From Thalassococcus profundi (GTDB taxonomy: Bacteria > Pseudomonadota > Alphaproteobacteria > Rhodobacterales > Rhodobacteraceae): DNA of 64,000 nt. Made by a program: the position numbers and the translations under genes. Of this stretch, positions 7,483 through 18,900 are shown one piece after another. The stretch covers positions 218,651 through 282,650 of the forward strand of contig NZ_QPMK01000001.1 of NCBI RefSeq assembly GCF_003344785.1, written 5' to 3'. How positions within the stretch are numbered: position 1 is the first letter of the stretch; the number at the start of each line of letters is the position of its first letter. The notes below the pieces were generated by a model. It was not told where the DNA came from. It saw nothing but the letters and a program-made list of their open reading frames with translations, and did no database searches.

Positions 7483-8816
7483 GCTGCTCGATCTCCGTCG
7501 GGTTTGACCCAGACTAGCAGAAAAAGCCCGATCACGAAAAGCCCGATCAGGGGGGCAACACCGATTTGCTGCGATCCGCTGACCCAGGTGGCAAAGCCGA
7601 TCAGCGTCGGCGCCAGGAACGACGTCGCCTTGCCCGCCAGCGCATAAAGCCCGAACGCTTCGGTCATGCGCGCCGGATCCGCCTGGCGCACCATCATCGT
7701 GCGGCTCGCGGATTGCAGCGCCCCGCCCGCCGCTCCGATGGTGGCGCCGAAGACGTAGAAGGCGACGTCGGGCGCGGGCGAACCTTCCGGCACCGCGACG
7801 CCAAAGACCGAGGTCGGGCTGACAAGCACGATGCCCACCGCCACAAGCGTCAGCAGCAGGATACAGGCGGTGATCACCGGCTTGGGACCGAAGGCGCTGT
7901 CGGCGCGGCCACCGATGACGGCAAAAACCGCGCCGGCGATGATCGCGCTGATTCCGAAGATGCCCACGTCGACCACCGACCAGCCCAGCACGCCGGCCGC
8001 GTAGATGCCGCCGAAGGCATACATGCCGTTCAGCCCGTCGCGGTAGAACATCGAACTGGCGAGATAGGCGAAAAGCGACGGTGTCCGCGGCAGTCCTTTC
8101 AGCGTGCCGCGAAGATCGCGCAGCGCCAAGCCCAGAGCCCCCTGCGGCGCTTTCACGGGCCGCGGATCGCGCACCCAGAGAAAGAACGGGATCATGAAGA
8201 CCGCGTACCAGAGCGCCGTCAGCGGCCCGACGAACCGCGTCCCCTCGAGCTGCGCCGGATCGAGGCCCAGGATCGGCGGGAGACCGATCATCGTGCGCCC
8301 GCTGTCGCCGCTTTCGGCAAAGAGCGTCAGCATGATCACCAGCGTCACCAGCCCGCCGACATAGCCGAAGGCCCAGCCGTTGCCCGACAGCTTGCCGATC
8401 TGGTCGCGCGGGCCGAGGTCGGGCAGCATGGCATTGGTGAAGATCGTCGCGAACTCCATGCCGATGAGGCCCAGCGCGAAGAAGAACAGGGTCCGGTAGA
8501 GATCGAAATCATTGGGCTCGGCGAACCAGAGCATCCCAGACCCGATCACGAAAAGCGCCGAGAACCCCCAGATCCAGCGCAGCCGGTTGCCGCCGGTATC
8601 CGCGAGCGCTCCCAGAACCGGCGCCAGCACCGCGATGACGACGCCCGCCGCCCCGATGCCAAAGCCCCAGGCCGTCTGCGCCGCCGTCCCGTCGCCCAGC
8701 ACCTGGGTCACGTAGGGCCCGAAAATGAAGGTCAGCAAAAGCGTGTTGTAGGGCTGGCTCGCCCAGTCGAAAAAGAACCAGCCCCAGATGCGCTTGCGCG
8801 GTGAAGGTTGTGCCAT
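7479..8816 (-). CDS. MFS transporter, UMF1/Atg22-like
   Basis: A 445-residue inner-membrane carrier with about 12 predicted helices. The N-terminal signature FFFDWASQPYNTLLLTFIFGPY and the LGALADTGGNRLRWIW loop between helices 2 and 3 are typical of the UMF1 family (related to yeast vacuolar effluxer Atg22), which suggests export of small metabolites such as amino acids. Substrate unknown. I start at ATG 8816 (MAQPSPRKR); the open frame runs back to 9209 only because the GC-rich antisense has no stops. First gene of the operon with mepA and the esterase; a muropeptide-turnover link is possible but inferred. Confidence 0.88.
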   Translation of the reverse strand: MAQPSPRKRIWGWFFFDWASQPYNTLLLTFIFGPYVTQVLGDGTAAQTAWGFGIGAAGVVIAVLAPVLGALADTGGNRLRWIWGFSALFVIGSGMLWFAEPNDFDLYRTLFFFALGLIGMEFATIFTNAMLPDLGPRDQIGKLSGNGWAFGYVGGLVTLVIMLTLFAESGDSGRTMIGLPPILGLDPAQLEGTRFVGPLTALWYAVFMIPFFLWVRDPRPVKAPQGALGLALRDLRGTLKGLPRTPSLFAYLASSMFYRDGLNGMYAFGGIYAAGVLGWSVVDVGIFGISAIIAGAVFAVIGGRADSAFGPKPVITACILLLTLVAVGIVLVSPTSVFGVAVPEGSPAPDVAFYVFGATIGAAGGALQSASRTMMVRQADPARMTEAFGLYALAGKATSFLAPTLIGFATWVSGSQQIGVAPLIGLFVIGLFLLVWVKPDGDRAA

Positions 8817-8885
8817 GTCGCCCCCCGTTTGCCGCGATATGACCCGCCCGCGCGCCACGGCGCAAGAGCGCGCTGCCGTCCGGGC

Positions 8886-8931
8886 CTTCATCTTGCCTAT
8901 AAACCTCCGGGGGTCCGGGGGCTGGCCCCCG
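8886..8931 (-). repeat. Dispersed intergenic repeat, copy B, with GC hairpin
   Basis: Inverted copy of the unit at 4101-4128 and 10019-10046 (here CTTCATCTTGCCTATAAACC), followed by a CCGGGGGC-TG-GCCCCCGG hairpin around 8914-8931 and a run of four T. A second GGGGGCTGGCCGCC motif follows at 8947. It lies between the divergently placed ends of the thioesterase gene and the start of the MFS gene; a terminator for the upstream minus-strand gene is plausible. Confidence 0.6.
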
Positions 8932-9016
8932 GTTTTCCCGGCGTTCGGGGGCTGGCCGCCGGTTGGGCAAGCATTCCGAGGCAGGCTCCGACCGATCTTG
9001 CGACCGAAACCTGCCT

Positions 9017-9553
9017 TCAGTCCTGCATCGGCGGCCAAGGCCGGGCGTCCTCGGCGTCGATCCAGGCCCGCACCCAGGTCGGAACCTCGGGCGCCTCGCC
9101 CTCGACACCGATCGCCGCGCGCACGCGGTCCGTCCCGACGATGCCGTTCCGGTCGGTGACCGCCGCGCGATACAGCGCGTGGCTGGCACAGTCGCCGGTC
9201 CGTTTCCACATGCTCTGCTCAATATACATGAACCGCGCATCCCAGCACAGCAGGCGCGAGCGCATCTCGATCCGCTCCATCCCGTGCACCCGCCGGCGGT
9301 AGCGCACTGACGCCCCAGCGATGGCCAGCCCCCAGCGCTCGCGCTTCATCGCCGCGATCAGCCCGGCCCGCCGTGCCATCGGGATGCGCCCCAGATCATA
9401 CAGCGTCAGCGTCCGGCCGTTGTTGAGCTCGTTCCAGAAATCGAGATCCCAGGGCCAGCAGATGTGCTGCGACACATGGGTCTCGAACGGCTCCAGAGGC
9501 GGCGCGTTGCGGGTGATCCAGAGATCCTTGGCCAGGCGCAGGAAGGGATACAT
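9017..9553 (-). CDS. Acyl-CoA thioesterase-like protein (THEM6-type hot-dog fold)
   Basis: A 178-residue protein (MYPFLRLAKDLWITRNAPPL) resembling the 4-hydroxybenzoyl-CoA thioesterase-like family that includes eukaryotic THEM6. Seen: ICWPWDLDFWNELNNGRTLTLYDLGRIPMA, with the D--W--E-NNG block where hot-dog thioesterases carry the D-D-HVNN active site, and the paired strands RYRRRVHGMERIEMRSRLLCWDARFMYIEQSM. Hydrolysis of an acyl-CoA is inferred from the fold; the acyl group is unknown. Start chosen at ATG 9553 because AAAGGAG lies 7 bases upstream. Divergent from yggT. Confidence 0.82.
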   Translation of the reverse strand: MYPFLRLAKDLWITRNAPPLEPFETHVSQHICWPWDLDFWNELNNGRTLTLYDLGRIPMARRAGLIAAMKRERWGLAIAGASVRYRRRVHGMERIEMRSRLLCWDARFMYIEQSMWKRTGDCASHALYRAAVTDRNGIVGTDRVRAAIGVEGEAPEVPTWVRAWIDAEDARPWPPMQD

Positions 9554-9683
9554 GGGCAGGCTCCTTTCAGACCCCGGAGTCCGCCACCGGCCGCGCCGCG
9601 TCAACCGCGACCTCGCGGCACTCTTGCCCTTTGGTCAGGCGGCGCTTAGGTCTGGGGCGGTTCAACGCAAGAGGCCCGGCCAG

Positions 9684-9977
9684 ATGCAATCGCTTTTCCA
9701 GATCCTGATGCTGCTGCTCGACGTGGTGTGGTTCTTCATCATCGCCCACGTGATCATGTCGTGGCTGATCAATTTCCAGGTGCTGAACCTGCGTCAGCCT
9801 CTGGTGGCACAGATCTGGGACGGCCTGAACCGCCTGCTGGAGCCGATCTATTCCCGCATCCGCCGCATCCTGCCGGCCATGGGCGGCATCGACCTCGCGC
9901 CGCTGGTGGCCCTGATCGGCGTCTATGCGCTGCGCATCATCCTCGCCAACAACGCCGGATATTTCTACAGCTACTGA
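9684..9977 (+). CDS. YggT family membrane protein
   Basis: A 97-residue integral membrane protein with two hydrophobic helices (about residues 4-30 and 66-90) separated by the conserved NPLR-like region, here LNLRQPLVAQIWDGLNRLLEPIYSRIRRILPAMGGIDLAPLV. That block (R-P----L-EP-----R---P--GG-D--P) defines YggT/YlmG, implicated in membrane morphology and osmotic or division-related roles in several bacteria; the molecular function is not settled. Start at ATG 9684. Its upstream region is shared with the divergent thioesterase gene. Confidence 0.93.
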   Translation: MQSLFQILMLLLDVVWFFIIAHVIMSWLINFQVLNLRQPLVAQIWDGLNRLLEPIYSRIRRILPAMGGIDLAPLVALIGVYALRIILANNAGYFYSY

Positions 9978-9984
9978 TGCAGGA

Positions 9985-10046
9985 GGGGGCTCTGCCCCCG
10001 TCGCGGCTAGCCGCGACACCCCCGGAGGTTTATTGGCAAGATGAAG
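9985..10046 (+). repeat. Dispersed intergenic repeat, copy C, with two hairpins
   Basis: Directly after the yggT stop come GGGGGC-TCT-GCCCCC (9985-9999) and the 16-bp perfect palindrome TCGCGGCTAGCCGCGA (10001-10016), then the shared unit CGGAGGTTTATTGGCAAGAT (to 10046). This is the most complete copy of the three in the window. Likely a terminator or REP-like mRNA 3' element. Confidence 0.65.
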
Positions 10047-10136
10047 CCGTGGCGGGCGTCCCTGTCTTGTTAACCGATTCTTAGTATGCGACTGTCGCAA
10101 TAAGAGCAGATATAGACAAAACCGACAGGTTGCCCG

Positions 10137-12188
10137 ATGCCCCGCGATCTTTCCGGCGCCGACACGCTGCTGCGTGACGTCTTTGGATTCGATGCCTTCC
10201 GTCCCGGCCAAGGCGAAATCGTCGAGGCCGTGGCGCAGGGCGAAAACGTGCTGGCGATCATGCCCACGGGCGGCGGCAAATCCCTGTGTTTCCAGTTGCC
10301 CGCGTTGATGCGTCCCGGCGTGACCGTGGTGATTTCGCCGCTCATTGCCCTGATGCGCGACCAGGTCCGCGGACTGCGCGAAGCGGGCGTCGCCGCGGGC
10401 GCCCTGACCTCGGGCAACACAGAAGAGGAAACCGACGCGGTCTGGGTCCAGTTGCACGCCGGTACGCTGAAACTGCTCTATCTCGCGCCCGAACGGCTGG
10501 CGAACGCCGGCACTCAGCGGATGCTCTCGCAGGCGGGCGTGTCGCTCATCGCCGTCGACGAGGCGCATTGCGTCAGCCAATGGGGCCACGATTTCCGCCC
10601 CGACTACCTGCGCATCGGCGAATTGCGCCGGGCGCTCGACGTGCCGCTGGCCGCCTTCACCGCCACCGCGGATGCGGAAACGCAGATCGAGATCGTCACC
10701 CGGCTCTTCGACGGCACGGCACCGCAGACCTTCCTGCGCGGCTTCGACCGGCCGAACATTCACCTGGCCTTCGCCGCCAAGAACAATCCCCGCAACCAGA
10801 TCCTGAGTTTCGCCGCGGCGCGCAAGGGCCAGTCGGGCATCGTCTACTGCGGCACCCGGGCCAAGACCGAGACCCTGTCGCGGGCGCTCACCGAGGCCGG
10901 CCACCTCGCCTGTGCCTACCACGGCGGGATGGAGGCCGAGGCACGCCGCCATGTCGAGGAACGTTTCGCCACAGAGGACGGGCTGATCGTCGTGGCCACG
11001 GTCGCCTTCGGCATGGGCGTCGACAAGCCCGACATCCGCTGGGTCGCGCACGCGGACCTGCCGAAAAGCATCGAAAGCTACTACCAGGAAATCGGCCGCG
11101 CCGGGCGCGACGGCGCCCCGGCCGAAACGCTGACGCTCTACGGCGCCGACGACATCCGCCTGCGCCGCGCGCAGATCGACGAAGGTCTGGCCCCGGCAGA
11201 GCGTCAGGCCGCCGATCATGGCCGCCTGAATGCGCTGCTCGGTCTGGCCGAGGCCCTGGGCTGCCGGCGTCAACAGCTGCTGCGTTATTTCGGCGAAAGC
11301 CATGACCCCTGCGGCAACTGCGACCTCTGCGACAGCCCGCCCGAATCCTTCGACGGCACCGAGGCGGTGCGCAAGGCCCTGTCGGCAGCCTTGCGCACCG
11401 GCGAAAGCTTCGGCGCCGGGCACCTGATCGACATCCTGACCGGCAACGAGACGGACAAGATCCGCCAGCGCGGACACGACGGCCTGCCGACCTTCGGCGT
11501 CGGCCGCGACCTCAGCCGCCTGCAGTGGCAATCGGTGTTCCGGCAGATGATGGGCCGCGACCTGATGCGTCCCGACGCCAGCCGCCACGGCGCGCTGGTG
11601 ATGACCGAATCCGCCCGCCCGCTCCTGCGCGGCGAAGAGACGATCGACCTGCGCCGCGACACGATGCAGGCGGCCGAGCGCCGCCCCGCCGTCCGCGCCA
11701 TGGTCAGCGACGAGGACGCGCCGCTGCTTTCGGCGCTCAAGGCCAGGCGACGCGCCTTGGCCGAGGCCGCGCATGTGCCCGCTTACGTGATCTTTCCCGA
11801 CAAGACCCTGATCGAAATGGCAGAAACCCGGCCCGACAGCCTTGATGCCATGGCCCGGATCAGCGGTGTCGGCGCCAAGAAGCTCGAACGATACGGCGCC
11901 GATTTCCTGTCGGTCATCACCGGCGCCGGCGAAGAGATGCACCCGACCCGGCGCCGTCTTGCCGGCCGCCGCGAAGGCGCGGTCTACGACCGGCTGATGC
12001 AGGCCCAGGCCGATCTCGCCCGCGGTGCCGACGGCACCGAGAAGCCGCTGAGCTGCTCTGCCTCCCTGCTGGCCAAGGTGGCTGAGCTGCGCAGCGACGG
12101 CTCCGCCCCCTTGGCGCGCCTGCTGGGCGACAGGCGTATGGACCGCTTCGGCGCCGCCTTCCTCGACATCCTCGCCACGCGCGACTGA
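10137..12188 (+). CDS. recQ: ATP-dependent DNA helicase RecQ
   Basis: 3'-5' DNA helicase for recombination and fork repair. The 683-residue protein has Walker A PTGGGKS (about 43-49), DEAH (141-144) followed by the RecQ-specific CVSQWGHDFRPDY loop, motif VI QEIGRAGRDG, the zinc site with cysteines in CRRQQLLRYFGESHDPCGNCDLC, a winged-helix RQC region and a C-terminal HRDC domain (about 525-600). The complete domain set and length agree with bacterial RecQ. About 80 residues after the HRDC form an alphaproteobacterial C-terminal tail. ATG 10137 lies behind a weak ACAGG site. Confidence 0.97.
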   Translation: MPRDLSGADTLLRDVFGFDAFRPGQGEIVEAVAQGENVLAIMPTGGGKSLCFQLPALMRPGVTVVISPLIALMRDQVRGLREAGVAAGALTSGNTEEETDAVWVQLHAGTLKLLYLAPERLANAGTQRMLSQAGVSLIAVDEAHCVSQWGHDFRPDYLRIGELRRALDVPLAAFTATADAETQIEIVTRLFDGTAPQTFLRGFDRPNIHLAFAAKNNPRNQILSFAAARKGQSGIVYCGTRAKTETLSRALTEAGHLACAYHGGMEAEARRHVEERFATEDGLIVVATVAFGMGVDKPDIRWVAHADLPKSIESYYQEIGRAGRDGAPAETLTLYGADDIRLRRAQIDEGLAPAERQAADHGRLNALLGLAEALGCRRQQLLRYFGESHDPCGNCDLCDSPPESFDGTEAVRKALSAALRTGESFGAGHLIDILTGNETDKIRQRGHDGLPTFGVGRDLSRLQWQSVFRQMMGRDLMRPDASRHGALVMTESARPLLRGEETIDLRRDTMQAAERRPAVRAMVSDEDAPLLSALKARRRALAEAAHVPAYVIFPDKTLIEMAETRPDSLDAMARISGVGAKKLERYGADFLSVITGAGEEMHPTRRRLAGRREGAVYDRLMQAQADLARGADGTEKPLSCSASLLAKVAELRSDGSAPLARLLGDRRMDRFGAAFLDILATRD

Positions 12189-12250
12189 CCTCTCTGTTCC
12201 CGGTGCGCAAGTCTCGCTCCTTCTTCGGTTTACAATAACCCTCAGAGAGC

Positions 12251-12339
12251 ACGAGAGACTGGTCTCTCGTATCGCCCCTTGGGGCGATACTTATGCGCTG
12301 AGGCCCAAGCGCATCGGACGACGTCTATCGTACCGTCCG
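12251..12339. repeat. Four consecutive perfect stem-loops
   Basis: Between recQ and yaaA lie, one after another: ACGAGAGAC/GTCTCTCGT (12251-12270, loop 2), GTATCGCCCC/GGGGCGATAC (12269-12290, loop 2), ATGCGCT/AGCGCAT (12293-12314) and CGGACG/CGTCCG (12315-12339). Ten consecutive C follow at 12349-12358. The first two share two bases and could stack. None is followed by a T tract. The element is either a structured RNA, a recQ 3' end, or a decayed mobile repeat; no known family was recognised. Confidence 0.55.
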
Positions 12340-12463
12340 GCACGGGCGCCCCCCCCCCGAAGCGGCCAAAAGCCACATCCCGACCGAATCCCATGCCGAA
12401 CGGCTTTCCCGCTCCGTCCGGCTGGACTAGATAGCCCCCGAACGACGACGACGGGAGCGACGG

Positions 12464-13234
12464 ATGCTGGTGGTGATCTCTCCGGCCAAGCGGCTGAACT
12501 GGAGCGAACGGGACATGGCGCAGACCGCGCCGCACTATGCGGAGGACGCCGTCCGGCTTGCCAAAACCGCGCGTAACCTTACGCTGGGCGGGCTCAAGGC
12601 GCTGATGGACCTGTCGGACGACCTGGCCAGGCTCAACCGCGACCGGTTCCGCGCCTTCGCCACCGATCCCGGCACCGACGCCACCCGCCCCGCGGCGCTG
12701 GCCTTTGCCGGCGACACCTACCAGGGGCTCGAGGCCACATCCTTCGATCCCGAGGACATGGACTGGGCACAGGATCACCTGCGCATCCTGTCGGGGCTTT
12801 ACGGTCTTCTGCGCCCGCGCGACGCGATCCAGCCCTATCGGCTGGAGATGGGCAGCCGCCTCAAGACCCGCCGTGGCACGTCGCTTTACGATTACTGGGG
12901 CGACACGCTGGCGAAGGGCTTGCGCGCGCAGGCCGAGGCGCTGGGGACGAATGTGCTGGTCAACTGCGCCAGTCAGGAATATTTCGGCGCGGTGCCGCAA
13001 GGGAAACTGGGCCTCAGGATCGTCACGCCGCAGTTCATGGAAGACAAGACCGGCGTGCCGAAGATCGTCAGTTTCTATGCAAAGCGCGCGCGTGGCGCGA
13101 TGGCGCGGTTCATCGTGCAGAACCGCCTGACCGACCCCGACTCCTTGCGGGACTTCGACACCGGCGGCTATGCCTACCGCGCCGATCTGAGCAGCCCGGA
13201 CCAGCCGGTCTTTGTGCGGCCGGCAGAAGCCTGA
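12464..13234 (+). CDS. yaaA: Peroxide stress protein YaaA (DUF328)
   Basis: A 256-residue cytosolic protein starting MLVVISPAKRLNWSE, the near-invariant start of the UPF0246/YaaA family. Other family marks are FAGDTYQGLEA, ILSGLYGLLRPRDAIQPYRLEMG and NCASQEYFGAV. In E. coli YaaA limits free iron and oxidative DNA damage under peroxide stress, and structural work places it among DNA-binding folds with a helix-hairpin-helix. Same function is expected. It lies between recQ and a histidine kinase on the other strand, with a gap of 9 bases to the kinase stop. Confidence 0.95.
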   Translation: MLVVISPAKRLNWSERDMAQTAPHYAEDAVRLAKTARNLTLGGLKALMDLSDDLARLNRDRFRAFATDPGTDATRPAALAFAGDTYQGLEATSFDPEDMDWAQDHLRILSGLYGLLRPRDAIQPYRLEMGSRLKTRRGTSLYDYWGDTLAKGLRAQAEALGTNVLVNCASQEYFGAVPQGKLGLRIVTPQFMEDKTGVPKIVSFYAKRARGAMARFIVQNRLTDPDSLRDFDTGGYAYRADLSSPDQPVFVRPAEA

Positions 13235-13243
13235 GCCGGCGCA

Positions 13244-15754
<2,511 letters not shown>

Positions 15755-15900
15755 GCCGCCCTCCGTCCCGCCGGGAACCGTCTTGGCGGATGGTGGTGAA
15801 TATCCGTTTAACCGCCGAGCTTTGGATGGGGTGGGGGAATCGTTGCCAGTGCGGCACCCGGCATGCCACGATAAGATATTTCCGCATCGGGAGATTTGTC

Positions 15901-18900
15901 ATGCGCCCCATCCTGTCCGCCCTCGCCTTTATGCTGTTGCTGGCCGGTCCGGCGCTGGCGCAGGCCACGGACGGGACCCCGGTGCCCGACCGGCGGCTTG
16001 TGGTCACCCGCGACGTGGATTTCTACGGCGCCGATCTTCAGGCGCTGTTCGACACCACGCTCGACGCCTGCCAGGCCGCCTGCCTCAACAATTCCGCCTG
16101 CCGGGCCTTCACCTTCAACAGCCGATCCAATGCCTGTTTCCCGAAAAGCACGATCAGCGACCGGCAGCCCTACGAAGGTGCGATCTCGGCGCAGGTGCTG
16201 CCCACCGACCCCGACACGCTGAGCCTCGCCCCCGCCCGCGCCACCGACCTTGGCTTTCTCGAACGCGGCGACCTTGCCGCGGCGCGGGACGAGGCCGAAG
16301 CGCTCGCCGTGCGCCACGGCGGCGGGCAGTGGACGGTGGACCAGCTGACCCAGACCGCGCGCGAGCAGGAGGCCGCAGGCAACCTGCGCAGCGCCGTGCA
16401 CTGGACCGGGGCGGCGCTCGCGCAGACCGACGCGGCGGCGGGCTGGCTGGATTACGCGCGGCTGTCGGAGCGCTTTGCCGCGACGCTGAACGGCTCCGAG
16501 GCCCGGAATTTCCGCGACCGCGTGCGGCTTGCCGCGATCAACGCCTACCTGCGCGCCGGTCCCGCGCCGCTGCGCGCCGAGGCGTTGCTGACCCTGGCCC
16601 GCGCGTTGGAAGACGACAACCGCGGGTCCGAGACGATCCCGGCGCTGCGGCTGGCCGACGCACTGGCGCCGCGGCCCGAGATCACCGCTTTGCTCGACGA
16701 GGCCATCGGCAAATACGGCTTCCGCATCGTCGAGCACACGGTGGAATCGGACCTCGCCAGCCCGCGCATCTGCGCCGAATTCTCGGAACCGCTGGTTCGG
16801 GCCGGTCTCGATTACACACCTTTCGTCGGCCTGCCCGATCCGCGCCTCGCCGTGCAGGCCGAGGACCGCCGCGTCTGTGTCGAGGGCGTGACCCACGGCA
16901 GCCGCTACCGCATCACCTTCCGCGCCGGTCTGCCCGCCGCCAGCGGCGAAGAGACGGTGAAGGACGTGAGCCTCGACCTCTACGTCCGCGACCGTCAACC
17001 CGACCTTCGGTTCCCCGGCCGCGCCTACGTGCTGCCGCGCAGCGCCGATGCGGGCATCCCGATCGAGACGGTGAACCTCTCCGAAGTCGATCTGACCCTG
17101 CGTCGGGTCAGCGACCGCAACCTGCTGCGCACCATGCAGGACGATTACTTCGGACGCCCCCTGTCGCAGTACCAGAAGCAGCGCTTCGACGACCAGATCG
17201 CCGAGGAGATCTGGACCGGCAAAGGCACGGTCGAGAACCGGCTGAACGCCGACGTGCTGACCCGCCTGCCGATGGGCGATGTGCTGGGCGACCTGCCCGC
17301 CGGGGTTTACACATTGTCCGCGGCGGTGCCGGGGGTCGATGTCTACGACGACCCGGGCGCGACGCAATGGTTCATCCTGTCGGACATCGGCCTGACCACG
17401 CTCGCAGGCACCGACGGGCTCACGGTCTTTGCCCGCGGTCTGGGCGATGCCGCGGCGCTCGAGGGGCTGGAGGTCACGCTGCTCTCCGCATCGAACCGGG
17501 TGCTCGACACGGCGCAGACCGACGCGGAGGGCGTCGCACGCTTCGGCGCGGGTCTGATGCGGGGCACCGGCGGGGCGGCCCCGGCGCTGGTCATGGCGAC
17601 GCGAGGCGATGACGACATGGCCTTCCTGTCGCTCACCGATCCGGCCTTCGACCTGTCGGACCGGGGCGTCGAGGGGCGCGCGCCCGCCGGCGCCATCGAC
17701 GCCTTCCTCGCCACCGACCGCGGGGCCTATCGCGCCGGAGAGGTGATCCATGCCACCGCGCTGATGCGCGATGCGCAGGCCGCCGCCTTGCCGGACCTGC
17801 CGGTGACGGCGGTGCTGACCCGGCCCGACGGGGTGGAACATGCGCGCCTCGTGTCGACCGAGGATCGCGCCGGCGGTCATGTCTTCGACCTGCCGCTGGC
17901 GCCTTCGGTGCCGCGCGGTACCTGGCGGCTGGCGCTTTTCGCCGACCCCGAGGCCCCGCCGCTCGCCGACCGCACCCTGCTGGTCGAGGATTTCGTGCCC
18001 GAGAAGATCGACTTCGACCTGACCCTGCCCGAGGGGCCGATCCGGGTCTCCGAACCGCCAAGGCTCGACGTCTACGCCCGTTACCTCTTTGGCGCGCCGG
18101 GGGCCGACCTGCCAATCGAGGGCGAGGTGTCTCTGGCGCCGCAGCGCAGCCTCGACGCCTATCCCGGCTACCTCTTCGGCCGCTTCGACGCCGAGACGGG
18201 ACGCACCGCCCGCAGCCTGCCCGGCGATCTGCGCACCGACGCCGGGGGCAGTGCCAGCATCGCGCTGACGCTGCCGGAGCCGGAAACCGATGGCACGCCG
18301 TTCGAGATGACAGCGACCCTGCGCCTGTCCGAAGGATCGGGCCGCCCGGTCGAACGCCGCATCACCCGCCCCGTTGCCCCCGCCGCGCCGATGATCGGCA
18401 TCAGGCCGCTCTTCGATGGAGTGGTGGCCGAGAACACCCGCGCCGGGTTCGAACTGCGTGCGGTGAGCCCTGAGCTTGAACCGGCCGAGATGGAGGTCCG
18501 CTGGACGCTCAACCGGATCACCACGCGCTACCAGTGGTACGAGCTTTACGGCAACTGGGACTGGGAACCGGTCACCACCCGCAGCAGCGTCGCGACCGGC
18601 GACGCGACACTGGGCGTGGACCCTGTGACGGTCGAGGCGCCGGTGGAATGGGGCCGGTACGAGCTGGTCGTGGAACGCAGCGACGGCGCCTATGTCGCGT
18701 CGTCGGTCGAGCTCTACGCGGGCTGGTACGCGCCCGCCAACACTTCCGCCACGCCCGACACGCTGGAGCTGTCGCTCGATGCCGAAGCCTATCGCCCCGG
18801 CGACACGGCAGAGCTGCGCATCGTGCCGCGCTACGCGGGCACGGCGCTGGTCACCGTGCTGGCCGACCGGGTGATCTCCATGCAGGCGGTCGAGGTCGGC

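Noticed and set aside
9567-11942. 791-residue minus-strand open frame
   Set aside because: Lies opposite recQ; low-complexity composition typical of antisense to GC-rich codons.
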